A stretch of 64,000 nt of DNA from positions 28,908-92,907 of the forward strand of contig CAMRSM010000014.1 of assembly GCA_947053345.1 (NCBI GenBank), read 5' to 3'. The first letter of the stretch is position 1. Every line of letters begins with the position of its first letter. Under the pieces are notes generated by a model. The model saw only the letters and a list, made by a program, of their open reading frames with translations, was not told the origin of the DNA and ran no database searches. Made by a program: the position numbers and the translations under genes. This document shows positions 20,267 through 29,559 of the stretch, one piece after another. The DNA is from an uncultured Lachnospiraceae bacterium. Its GTDB lineage: Bacteria; Bacillota; Clostridia; Lachnospirales; Lachnospiraceae.

Positions 20267-20965
20267 TTATTCAGACGGGGGCTCCGACATGACAGCTTTT
20301 ATATTTTCAAACATCTCTTTTTGTTCGGGGGAGAGCATGGAAAGAAGCATGTTGCCCATATCGCCGGAGGAGGCAGCTGCTGCCATGAGATCCGCACCCT
20401 GTCCAAAAAGCTGCCCCATACCCGGTTCTGTGACAGTGCCCTTGTCCGGCGGCGGGTTTTGCCCGGTATCGGGATTTGTGGCTGCGCCGCCGTTATGCGC
20501 AAACCCCTGTCCCGCCCCAGCGCCCATGAAGGCCTCCGCCGCGGCGGCAAAGGCAAGTCCGGCATCCGGATTTTGTCCGCCCTGTGCGTCCGCTGCCGCG
20601 TTACCGCCCATATTCATGAAAGGGGCGAGTTCCTGGAACGTCTGGTAAAGTTTTAGCATCTGCATCATATTTTGCATTTGGGAAAATTGCGAGCGCTCCT
20701 GTTCGCTCAGGAACGGGGAGAGCTTCGCAAAAATTTCGGAAATGGCATCCGAGGAATCCGTCACCTGTTTATTCCCGAATTCAAAGCGCTGTTTCGGGCA
20801 GCTTAAGCACTCCCTCAGCTCCAGAAACTTTGTGAACAGGATCAGGGGCTGGCGCATGGGAAAAGGAATGTAAGGAAGCAGGACGCTGCAAAAAAAAGAA
20901 AGCCGGCAAAAGCCTGTTGATTGCCGGAAAATGGAATCGGTTGTATTGCCCTGTGAGAAATCCAT
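20267..20965 (-). CDS. Hypothetical protein, Met/Gln/Ala-rich (232 aa)
   Basis: Directly upstream of the 88-aa ORF on the same strand; ISEIFAKLSPFLSEQERSQFSQMQNMMQMLKLYQTF. Confidence 0.68.
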   Translation of the reverse strand: MDFSQGNTTDSIFRQSTGFCRLSFFCSVLLPYIPFPMRQPLILFTKFLELRECLSCPKQRFEFGNKQVTDSSDAISEIFAKLSPFLSEQERSQFSQMQNMMQMLKLYQTFQELAPFMNMGGNAAADAQGGQNPDAGLAFAAAAEAFMGAGAGQGFAHNGGAATNPDTGQNPPPDKGTVTEPGMGQLFGQGADLMAAAASSGDMGNMLLSMLSPEQKEMFENIKAVMSEPPSE

Positions 20966-21067
20966 AGCCTACCTCCATACAATAAGTGACTGATGGCAGG
21001 CTTGGGCGATAAATCAAAATCACCTGCCTGCCATACATTGTATGCGGCAGAACGGAAAAAATAACCC

Positions 21068-21547
21068 TTACTGCGGATAGTTTAAGCGGTCCGGTGTGAT
21101 TTTATCCAGAACCTCGTCGAGATACTTCGTGGCAAGGAAACGTGCCATCGGCAGGTTCATGTCAAGATAATTGCCGCAGGCGACAGCGGCAGCTCCCGGG
21201 ACTTCACCGTGGAAATTCGCGATGAAAGAAAACATTTCTTTTAAAAGCGGCACAATGTCCTCGGAAGTGTATTCCCCTGCCAGCAGAAGGTAAAAGCCGG
21301 TGCGGCAGCCCATCGGTCCGAAATACACGGTCTTTTCACCGTACTGTGCATGGTTGCGCAAAAAAGTCGCCCCCAGATGCTCGATGGTGTGCACCTCCGC
21401 AGTGTTCATCACCGGCTCATAGTTTGGGCGGGTCATACGGATGTCAAAGGTGGTGACCGTCTCGTTTCCGATGCCGTCCTTGCGGGATACGTACACGCCC
21501 GGCAAAAGGCGCAGATGGTCAACGGTAAAGCTTGCGATTGTTTTCAT
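21068..21547 (-). CDS. luxS: S-ribosylhomocysteine lyase
   Basis: HTIEHLGATFLRNH metal-binding motif, GPMGCRTGFYLLLAG, AVACGNYLDMNLPMAR. Confidence 0.96.
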   Translation of the reverse strand: MKTIASFTVDHLRLLPGVYVSRKDGIGNETVTTFDIRMTRPNYEPVMNTAEVHTIEHLGATFLRNHAQYGEKTVYFGPMGCRTGFYLLLAGEYTSEDIVPLLKEMFSFIANFHGEVPGAAAVACGNYLDMNLPMARFLATKYLDEVLDKITPDRLNYPQ

Positions 21548-21642
21548 AGGTGAAACCTCCATAGTTGAATTTGAAAAATGCCGGCGCGCGCGGGCGGCTG
21601 GAATGTATGCCCGGATACGTCCGGATAAAACTATTGTAAATT

Positions 21643-21671
21643 ATAGCGGAAATTGTGGGTGATGGCAAGGG
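21643..21671 (-). promoter_or_regulatory. Promoter for luxS
   Basis: On the minus strand TTGCCA-17 bp-TATAAT (CTTGCCATCACCCACAATTTCCGCTATAATTT). Confidence 0.6.
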
Positions 21672-21946
21672 AAAAGTTGCCCTGCCGCTGTCTGGCCAGA
21701 AAAAAGTAAAGAAAAAGGCGGTATGGGCTGCCTTGCCGCGAGTTCACACTTGACAGCCGGGGCTTGTATATTATAATAGAAGAAAGTTAAGTGCGGCAAA
21801 CACAGGGCACGGCAAGAAGGGGTGTCGGATCTGCCGGGAAAAAACGGGAAGGGCAACCATGGAAATTGCAGTCTGCAAGGTTGGCGTTCGCGCGGCATCC
21901 GCGAATCTTGCAGGAATAAAAAAGCTGCGCGGAAAGAGGGAAAAAT

Positions 21947-23170
21947 ATGATCAGGAACGTAATATTTGACATTGGCAATGTGTTGGCGCGTTTTCGCTGG
22001 AAGGATTATATCGAGGAACGCTTTCCGGAGGATATGTGGCAGAAGATCGCGGATGCCACGGTTCGGGGACCGTACTGGGACGAGGTGGACCGGGGTGTGC
22101 TCCCGATCGCGGAGATCGCAAAGAAGTGCGCAGCGCTTGTGCCGGGTTATGAGCGGCAGATCGAAGCTTTTTTTGCGGAGCGGGAGAAGCTGGTGGAAGA
22201 GTATGCCTATTCGGCTTCCCTGGTCCGCAGCCTTCGGGCGGCGGGATACCATGTTTACCTGCTCTCAAACTACGCGGGTGATCTTTTTGACTATGCCCGG
22301 GCACATTTCAAATTTATCCCGCTTGCCGAGGGCGGCGTGATTTCCTATGAAATCCATAAGATCAAGCCGGAGAGGGAAATCTATGAGGAACTGCTGCGCC
22401 GCTATGACCTGGTTCCGGAGGAGTGCGTGTTTGTTGATGACCTTAAGAGAAATCTTTGTGGGGCGGCTTCGTTTGGAATCCACACTGTCCTTTTTACCGG
22501 TCTTGAGGATGCGCTTGGAAAATTAAAGGAGCTTGGGGTAACACCGCTTCAGGCAATGATCTTTGATGTGGACGGGACACTTTGGGATACGACGGAGGCC
22601 GCCGCGAAGATTTGGAGTGACGTGGCGGCAAAATATCCGGAAGTAAAGGATGATGTCACGGCGGAAAAGTTAAAAAATCTTTATGGGCTGCCGTTGGAGG
22701 ATATTGCGGAAAAATTGTTTGTGTCCGTGCCAAAGGAGACGGCCATCCGGGTGATGGAGGAATGTGTGAAGGTGCAGTGCCCGATTTTGGCAAAGGGAGG
22801 TGCCTCGCTGATCGGCGATGTCGCGGGGGCGTTTGCTAAGCTGAAGGAAAAGTACCGCATCTTCATCGTAAGCAACTGCCGAAGCGGTTACATCGAGGCA
22901 ATGCTTGCGGCGCATGATCTTGGGGGGCTTGTCGATGATTTTACCTGTCCGGGCGACACGGGGTTGCTGAAAGCCGACAATATCCGGCTGATCTGCGAGC
23001 GGAACCATCTGCCGCTATCCGCAGCGCTCTACGTGGGGGATACGCTGCCGGACGAAGTGGCGGCGCATGCGGCGGGCGTGCCGTTTGCCTTTGCGGAGTA
23101 CGGTTTTGGCAGGTGCGAAAACCCGGACTACCGGATCGCGGATATTATGGAACTTACGGAATTATTCTGA
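21947..23170 (+). CDS. Tandem HAD-superfamily hydrolase (two HAD domains in one polypeptide)
   Basis: First domain MIRNVIFDIGNVLARF ... YLLSNY ... VFVDDLKRN; second domain MIFDVDGTLWDTTEAA ... FIVSNCRSGY ... LYVGDTLPDEVAA. Confidence 0.85.
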   Translation: MIRNVIFDIGNVLARFRWKDYIEERFPEDMWQKIADATVRGPYWDEVDRGVLPIAEIAKKCAALVPGYERQIEAFFAEREKLVEEYAYSASLVRSLRAAGYHVYLLSNYAGDLFDYARAHFKFIPLAEGGVISYEIHKIKPEREIYEELLRRYDLVPEECVFVDDLKRNLCGAASFGIHTVLFTGLEDALGKLKELGVTPLQAMIFDVDGTLWDTTEAAAKIWSDVAAKYPEVKDDVTAEKLKNLYGLPLEDIAEKLFVSVPKETAIRVMEECVKVQCPILAKGGASLIGDVAGAFAKLKEKYRIFIVSNCRSGYIEAMLAAHDLGGLVDDFTCPGDTGLLKADNIRLICERNHLPLSAALYVGDTLPDEVAAHAAGVPFAFAEYGFGRCENPDYRIADIMELTELF

Positions 23171-23255
23171 CCGGAACAATAAATTTGCAGTTTTTGGGAT
23201 AATGCCCGGAAGGGGAACGTGCGTGATTTCCGGGGGGTGTGGCCGGTCGGCGGAG

Positions 23256-23374
23256 CTGTCCTGCGGGCAGGGGGGGTTAGCGTTAATGGCCAGGGTTTTA
23301 AGCCGCTTGCCGGCGAAACTGCCCTGCGGGCGGGGGATTTAGCGTTAATGGCAGGGTTTAAGCCGCTTGCCGGC
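23256..23374 (+). repeat. Imperfect tandem repeat, two copies (23256-23314, 23319-23374)
   Basis: CTG(T/C)CCTGCGGGC..GGG..TTAGCGTTAATGG..CAGGG..TTTAAGCCGCTTGCCGGC occurs twice head to tail. Confidence 0.85.
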
Positions 23375-23490
23375 AGGGGATAGAGATGATGCAGGGCTCT
23401 GGAAGCCCGTGGCCGGACGGAAAGATTGTCCTGCGGGGAATGGGTGCATGCCGCCGCCGGGATTTTGCGGAAAATAAAAGGGGGATTTGT

Positions 23491-24450
23491 ATGAAAATTG
23501 TATTTATGGAGGCGGACACATTGGGCAAGGATGTGGATCTTGGCGCGTTTGACGCGCTCGGGGAGGTTGTGGTATATGATAAATCCGCACCGGGGGAAAA
23601 CGCGGCACGGATCCGGGACGCGGATATTGTTATCGTAAACAAGATCCCGATGGACGAGGCGCTGTTAAGAGACTGTGCCCGGCTGAAACTGATTGCTTTA
23701 ACGGCAACCGGGACAAACAATGTCGATTTTCCTTATGTGGCAGCCCGCGGCATCCGGGTGGCAAATGTCAGCGGTTACTCGACGGATTCGGTGGCGCAGC
23801 ATACCTTCGCATTATTGTTTTATGTGTATGAAAAGCTGCATTTTTACGATCATTACGTCAAGTCGGGCGAGTATGTAAAATGCGATATTTTCAGCAAGTT
23901 TGATGTCCGTTTCCATGAACTTTTTGGCAAGCGCTTCGGTATTGTCGGGCTTGGCAATATCGGCAGGAGGGTGGCGGGGATCGCCCGGGCATTTGGCTGT
24001 GAGGTGGTCTATTATTCCACCGGCGGCGCGCACGACGATAAGGACTACCGGCGGGTGGATAAGGAGACATTGTTCCGGGAGTCGGATATCATTTCCATCC
24101 ATGCCCCGCTCAATGAGGCGACAAGAAATTTTGTCGGGGAGCGGGAGCTTTCCTGGATGAAGCGGGATGCCGTGCTTTTAAACCTTGGGCGCGGCCCGAT
24201 CATTGACCAGGAGGCGCTCGCGAAAGCCCTGCTTGAGGAGCGCATCGGCGGCGCGGGGCTTGACGTGCTGACTATCGAGCCGATGGCGGCGGACAATCCG
24301 CTCCTTAAAGTGCAGGATTCCACACGCCTGATCATCACGCCGCATATTGCATGGGCGACCACCGAGGCAAGGCAGCGCTGTGTGGACGAGGTAGCGCGGA
24401 ATGTGGAGGCGTTCCTTGCGGGGAAGGAAAGAAACGTAGTTAACGGTTAA
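23491..24450 (+). CDS. D-2-hydroxyacid dehydrogenase, NAD-dependent
   Basis: GIVGLGNIGRRVAGIARAFGCEVVYYST (Rossmann), LLNLGRGPIIDQEALAKALLEERIGGAGLDVLTIEP. Confidence 0.94.
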   Translation: MKIVFMEADTLGKDVDLGAFDALGEVVVYDKSAPGENAARIRDADIVIVNKIPMDEALLRDCARLKLIALTATGTNNVDFPYVAARGIRVANVSGYSTDSVAQHTFALLFYVYEKLHFYDHYVKSGEYVKCDIFSKFDVRFHELFGKRFGIVGLGNIGRRVAGIARAFGCEVVYYSTGGAHDDKDYRRVDKETLFRESDIISIHAPLNEATRNFVGERELSWMKRDAVLLNLGRGPIIDQEALAKALLEERIGGAGLDVLTIEPMAADNPLLKVQDSTRLIITPHIAWATTEARQRCVDEVARNVEAFLAGKERNVVNG

Positions 24451-24736
24451 TGCGAATGAGTTTTTGCGGTCTGCTCTGTAAAGAGAAAGCCGGAGAACAG
24501 GACAGGACGGATTATGGGCTGGCGGAAAGTCCACGGTGTGCGGCAGAAAAGGGCACCGGACGGGACGGAAAGCCTGCATGGCGGCGTACGGCTAAAGCGA
24601 ACGGAAAAGATGGGGCAGCATGGATATGAAAACCCCGGAACCAAACAAGAAAGACAAAGCGGTATTGGAATCAAGCCGGAAACAAAGCGTAAAAAGTAGC
24701 GGCAGCACGGAAATCAAGATCAAAAGGAAGAGTATC

Positions 24737-26662
24737 ATGGACATCAGGGAATATTTGCGCGCACACCGTCTGGTGACGGACGGCGCGATGGGAACATATT
24801 ACGCGGCGCTTAAAAAGCAGGAGAGCCTTGTTTCGGAGTGGGCGAACATAAACGAGCCGGGGGTGGTCGCGGGAATCCACCGCGCCTATCTTGCGGCGGG
24901 GGCGGTATTGATCCGGACGAACACGTTTGCGGCAGGCAGGCAGGTGCTTGGCACCGGGATAAAAGAGCAGGAAAAGATTGTGCGCGCCGCATGCCGGATC
25001 GCAAGAAAGGAGATTGCTGCGCATACCGCACGGACAGGAAAGCCTTGTTTTCTGGCGGGCGACATCGGACCGCTGCGTGAGCTTTCGGAACATGGGGAAC
25101 CGGCGGATGCGGGGGCGGAGTACCGCTTTTTGGTTGACCTGTTTTTGGAGGAGGGCGTGGATGCGCTCTGGTTTGAAACTTTCCCGGATTTGGGCGGGAT
25201 GGGCCAGGCAGCGGCATACGCAAAAGAAAAGTGTCCGGGCATTTTCTGTGCGGGATTATTTTCCGTGAACCAAAACGGGTATTCAGCGGCGGGAATCCGC
25301 GCAAGCCGCCTGATCGCACAGGCGGAAAGAGTGGAGGCTCTCGATGCAGTCGGGTTAAACTGCGGGGTCGGTTCGGCACATATGTTACATATCGTGGAAA
25401 ACCTGCATCTGCCAGAATACAAATATTTCTGCGCCCTGCCGAATGCCGGATACCCGGAACAGCTGCAAAGCCGGATGGTCTTTGTGCGCAATGAGAATTA
25501 TTTTTGCCGTAACATGGAAAGGATCGCGGCACACGGCGTATCCATAGTCGGGGCGTGCTGCGGCTCATCGCCGGAATATATCCGGGAGATTACGGAAAAT
25601 GTACCATTGTCCCGGCCGGAAGCAGACCGGGGAGGGCGGTTGCCGCAGGATAAGGAAGAGAAAAGCAGCACTGTTTGCGCAGGGGAAAAGGCAGCGCCGC
25701 AGATTATCGTGGGGGCGGATATTTCCGGAGACGAAAACGCGGACGGGAAAGCAGGTGTCGATGCGCGCATCCGGACGGAAAACAATTTCCTTATGCGGTT
25801 GTTTTCAAGGAAAAAAGTCATTGCAGTCGAACTCGACCCGCCTTATGATGCCGACGACGCAAAGATCATCGCGGCGGCAAAACGCTTAAAGGAGCTTGGG
25901 GTGGATATCATAACGATCGCGGATTCCCCGCAGGGGCGCAGCCGCATGGACTCCGTACTGACGGCGGTGAAACTTACCGGTATCACCGGAATGCCCGTGA
26001 TGCCCCATGTATGCTGCCGGGACAAAAACATGATTGCCATGCGCTCGATGCTGCTCGGCGCGTACGCGAATGAAATCCGCAATTTCCTTTTTGTCACAGG
26101 TGACCCGGTTCCGGGGGAACTGCGCAGCAGAGCGACCGGGGTATTTGATTATAATTCCATGAAGCTGATGGGCTTTGTGCGGGAAATGAACCGCGAGCAT
26201 TTTGCGGATGAGCCGATTGTATACGGGGGAGCGCTCAATCAGGGGCGCGTCAATTTTGACAAGGAGATGGAGCGCACCCGCAAAAAAATTGAGGCGGGGG
26301 CATCCTATTTCCTGACCCAGCCTGTTTATGGGGCGGAGGATATCCGCAGGCTTGGTCAGCTGAAACAGACGCTTAAAACAAGGCTGCTTGCGGGGATCAT
26401 GCCGCTTGTCAGCTACCGCAACGCCAATTTTGTTAAAAATGAGCTGGTTGGCATAAATGTGCCGGATGAGGTGCTTGCCGCTTACCGCCCGGATATGGGC
26501 AGGGAGGAAGGGGAGGAGGCCGGTGTCCGGATCGCATTTGGCGTGATGGAGAAGCTTGACTGCTTTGTGGACGGATATTATTTTATGCTGCCGTTTAACC
26601 GGGTGGGGCTGATGGAGAAGATTATTTCGGGTATGTCAACAGCAGAAGGAGAGAAATCATGA
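24737..26662 (+). CDS. Bifunctional homocysteine S-methyltransferase / methylenetetrahydrofolate reductase (YitJ-like fusion)
   Basis: N-terminal VTDGAMGTYYAAL...VGLNCGVGSAHM...GACCGSSPEYI (Hcy methyltransferase Zn Cys pair); C-terminal VIAVELDPPYDAD...FLFVTGDP...YFLTQPVY (MetF). Confidence 0.93.
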   Translation: MDIREYLRAHRLVTDGAMGTYYAALKKQESLVSEWANINEPGVVAGIHRAYLAAGAVLIRTNTFAAGRQVLGTGIKEQEKIVRAACRIARKEIAAHTARTGKPCFLAGDIGPLRELSEHGEPADAGAEYRFLVDLFLEEGVDALWFETFPDLGGMGQAAAYAKEKCPGIFCAGLFSVNQNGYSAAGIRASRLIAQAERVEALDAVGLNCGVGSAHMLHIVENLHLPEYKYFCALPNAGYPEQLQSRMVFVRNENYFCRNMERIAAHGVSIVGACCGSSPEYIREITENVPLSRPEADRGGRLPQDKEEKSSTVCAGEKAAPQIIVGADISGDENADGKAGVDARIRTENNFLMRLFSRKKVIAVELDPPYDADDAKIIAAAKRLKELGVDIITIADSPQGRSRMDSVLTAVKLTGITGMPVMPHVCCRDKNMIAMRSMLLGAYANEIRNFLFVTGDPVPGELRSRATGVFDYNSMKLMGFVREMNREHFADEPIVYGGALNQGRVNFDKEMERTRKKIEAGASYFLTQPVYGAEDIRRLGQLKQTLKTRLLAGIMPLVSYRNANFVKNELVGINVPDEVLAAYRPDMGREEGEEAGVRIAFGVMEKLDCFVDGYYFMLPFNRVGLMEKIISGMSTAEGEKS

Positions 26663-29328
26663 CAAGACAGCAATTCAAACAATTGACCGCATCAAAACGC
26701 CTTATTCTTGACGGGGCAACCGGAAGCTGCCTGCTTGCGGCGGGGATGCCGCGCGGGGTCTGTCCGGAACAGTGGATCCTTAAGCATCCGGAAATCCTGG
26801 TTCGCCTGCAGACCGCTTACCTTGATTCCGGCACGGACATCCTATACGCGCCGACCTTTTCCGGCAACCGCGTCAAGCTTGCGGAATACGGGCTTTCCGA
26901 CCGTGTCCGGCAGATGAACCACGGGCTGGTCGCGCTGTCAAAGCAGGCGGTATCGCGTGCCGGGCGGGAAGGGAGCGCCTTTGTGGCAGCCGACCTTACC
27001 ATGACCGGAAAACAGCTTGCCCCAATCGGCACGATGGATTTTGAGGAGCTGGTCGATGTTTATAAGGAGCAGGCGCGCTGCTGTGTTGAGGCCGGCGCGG
27101 ATCTTTTCGTCGTGGAAACGATGATGAGCCTGCAGGAATGCCGCGCCGCGCTGCTTGCCATACGGGAAACATGTGACCTTCCGGTGATGGTGACATTGAC
27201 GTTCCGGGAGGATGGGCGCACGTTTCACGGCAATTCCCCGGAGACGGCTGCCATCATTCTGGGGAAAATGGGCGCGGATGCGGTCGGCATGAACTGTTCG
27301 GCAGGACCCGATCAGCTCCTTGGATTTGTGGAGCGCATGGCAGCAGTATCCGAAGTGCCGGTGGTTGTAAAGCCAAACGCAGGATTGCCGGTGTTAAAGG
27401 ACGGGGAAACGGTCTATAATATGGTCCCGGAAGAATTTGTGGAACATATGGAGGCAGTCCTGCGGGCAGGTGCCGCGATCGTGGGCGGCTGCTGCGGAAC
27501 CACGCCGGAATACATCAAAGGCCTGGCAGCGGCGGCAAAGAAATTTGCACCTGTGGCATCCGGCGAAAAGCACCTGCGCTGCCTTGCGACGGAGCGCAGT
27601 GTATTGGACATTGACCTTGACGGGAGATTTTTGGTGATCGGCGAGCGCATCAACCCGACCGGGAAAAAGGCGCTGCAGGCGGCGCTTAAGGAAGGGGATC
27701 TCACCCTGGTGGAAGAGATGGCAAAGGAGCAGGTGGAAGCGGGCGCGGATATCCTTGACATCAATATGGGCATGAACGGCATCGACGAGAAAGCGATGAT
27801 GCTCTCCGCTGTCGAGACCGTCTCCGGGCTGGTTGATGTGCCGCTGTGCATTGATTCGAGCCACCCGGAGATCATCGAGGCGGCGTTGCGGCGCTATCCG
27901 GGGCGCGCGCTCATCAATTCCGTTTCGCTGGAAGCCGGAAAAATGGAGCGGCTGCTCCCGGCGGCAAAAAAATACGGCGCAATGTTCATCCTTCTGCCGC
28001 TATCGCAGACCGGGCTGCCAAAGGATATGGAGGAAAAAAAGCAGATCATCCGCCGAATCCTTGACGAAGCGAAAGCATGCGGACTTGGCAGGGAGGATGT
28101 TTTTGTGGACGGTCTGGTCAACACAGTCGGGGCGAACCGCGACGCGGCGGCCGCAGCGGCGGAAACCATCCGGTACTGCAAGGAGGAGCTTGGCGTGGCG
28201 ACCATGTGCGGGCTGTCCAATATCTCGTTCGGGCTGCCGCAGCGGCCGATTGTGAACGCGGCATTTTTAGCGTTTTCCGTCCAGGCGGGAATCACGGCGG
28301 CAATCGTAAACCCGTCCCAGCGGCTGCTGATGAATATGGCGGCAGCGGCCGATTTGCTGTGTGGGAAGGAAGGGGCCGATATCCGCTATATCGAGCGGGC
28401 GACGGCAGGTTCGGTGACGCTTGTGGAAACGGCGCAGTTGGAGGAATTGAAACACCGGGCGGCGCAGGAGGCGGGCCGGGCCGGAACCAGTGCGGGTTTT
28501 GGTGATTTAGGGACTGGCGGTTTGGGAAATGGCATGGATTGTGAAAATTTAGGAACTGGAGGAGCAGGAAGTGGTGCGGGTTTCGTAACTTTGGGAGATG
28601 CCGGGTCAGGAAGCAGTGAAAGACCAAATGGCAGTCCGGAAGGCGGACATCCGCCAAACGCCCGAAATGCTTTGGAATCCGCCGCCCACAAAGTGCACGA
28701 GGCCGTCATAAAGGGCAGCCGTAAGGCAATCGTATCACTGACAAAAGATGCACTTTCGGCTGGTTTCCTGCCGCAGGATATCCTGAACGGCGAGCTGATC
28801 CCCGCCATCAATGAGGTCGGCGAGCTGTTCAACCGGCAGAAATATTTCCTGCCGCAGCTCATTGCTTCCGCGGAGGCGATGAAAACGGCGGTTGAATATC
28901 TGGAACCGCTGTTATCCGAAAACGCGCAGCCGGAAAAACTTGGCGTGGTGGTAATCGCAACGGTGGCGGGCGATATTCATGATATCGGGAAGAACCTTGT
29001 CGCGCTGATGCTGAAAAATTACGGCTTTGACGTGCACGACCTTGGCAAGGACGTGCCGACGGAGGAGATCATCCGCGCCGCGCAAGAATTGGACGCGGAT
29101 ATCATTGCGGTATCGGCTCTGATGACGACCACCATGCTTGAGATGAAAGAGGTCGTGCGGCAGCGTGACGCGGCAGGGCTGCGCGCGAAGGTCATGATCG
29201 GGGGGGCGGTGATCACACAGAGCTACTGTGATGAAATCCATGCGGACGGATATTCGAAGGATGCACAGGAGGCAGTCGCGCTGGCAAGGCGGCTGGTATC
29301 GGCGCGGCATTCGGCGGATGGAGAATGA
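26659..29328 (+). CDS. metH: MetH-like methionine synthase (Hcy-, pterin- and cobalamin-binding modules, no reactivation domain)
   Basis: LDGATGSCLLAAGMP, GGCCGTTPEYIKG, VIGERINPTGKKALQ, DIHDIGKNLVALMLKNYGFDVHDLGKDVP (B12-binding DxHxxG). Ends soon after the B12 domain. Confidence 0.93.
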   Translation: MTRQQFKQLTASKRLILDGATGSCLLAAGMPRGVCPEQWILKHPEILVRLQTAYLDSGTDILYAPTFSGNRVKLAEYGLSDRVRQMNHGLVALSKQAVSRAGREGSAFVAADLTMTGKQLAPIGTMDFEELVDVYKEQARCCVEAGADLFVVETMMSLQECRAALLAIRETCDLPVMVTLTFREDGRTFHGNSPETAAIILGKMGADAVGMNCSAGPDQLLGFVERMAAVSEVPVVVKPNAGLPVLKDGETVYNMVPEEFVEHMEAVLRAGAAIVGGCCGTTPEYIKGLAAAAKKFAPVASGEKHLRCLATERSVLDIDLDGRFLVIGERINPTGKKALQAALKEGDLTLVEEMAKEQVEAGADILDINMGMNGIDEKAMMLSAVETVSGLVDVPLCIDSSHPEIIEAALRRYPGRALINSVSLEAGKMERLLPAAKKYGAMFILLPLSQTGLPKDMEEKKQIIRRILDEAKACGLGREDVFVDGLVNTVGANRDAAAAAAETIRYCKEELGVATMCGLSNISFGLPQRPIVNAAFLAFSVQAGITAAIVNPSQRLLMNMAAAADLLCGKEGADIRYIERATAGSVTLVETAQLEELKHRAAQEAGRAGTSAGFGDLGTGGLGNGMDCENLGTGGAGSGAGFVTLGDAGSGSSERPNGSPEGGHPPNARNALESAAHKVHEAVIKGSRKAIVSLTKDALSAGFLPQDILNGELIPAINEVGELFNRQKYFLPQLIASAEAMKTAVEYLEPLLSENAQPEKLGVVVIATVAGDIHDIGKNLVALMLKNYGFDVHDLGKDVPTEEIIRAAQELDADIIAVSALMTTTMLEMKEVVRQRDAAGLRAKVMIGGAVITQSYCDEIHADGYSKDAQEAVALARRLVSARHSADGE
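28471..28668 (+). repeat. Gly-rich repetitive insertion between pterin and B12-cap modules of MetH
   Basis: Translation GRAGTSAGFGDLGTGGLGNGMDCENLGTGGAGSGAGFVTLGDAGSGSSERPNGSPEGGHPPNARN. Confidence 0.75.
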
Positions 29329-29544
29329 AAATTAAATACCAGTGCTGCTTCAGCAATACCGGGTGATATTGTTTTGTATGGGAGTATTTCACATTCAGCA
29401 GTCCTGGAAGGAAGTATAAGTGGGGAACCAATAGCCACAAGAACATTGATTTCTAAATGGGGTTCAACCGGTGTATTCCGACATCGTGCTACACAAGTAC
29501 CAAGCAGTTATGATACAAATACGATATCTATATGGCATCGCTAA
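29329..29544 (+). pseudogene. Orphan C-terminal coding remnant (toxin/papain-like C-terminal style), no start codon
   Basis: In frame after the metH stop: KLNTSAASAIPGDIVLYGSISHSAVLEGSISGEPIATRTLISKWGSTGVFRHRATQVPSSYDTNTISIWHR*. Confidence 0.6.
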
Positions 29545-29559
29545 ATTATAGGAGGGGTT

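Noticed and set aside
24451-24736. SAM or B12 riboswitch upstream of the methionine genes
   Set aside because: Looked for SAM-I/cobalamin consensus elements and did not find a convincing match by eye; an Infernal scan would be decisive.
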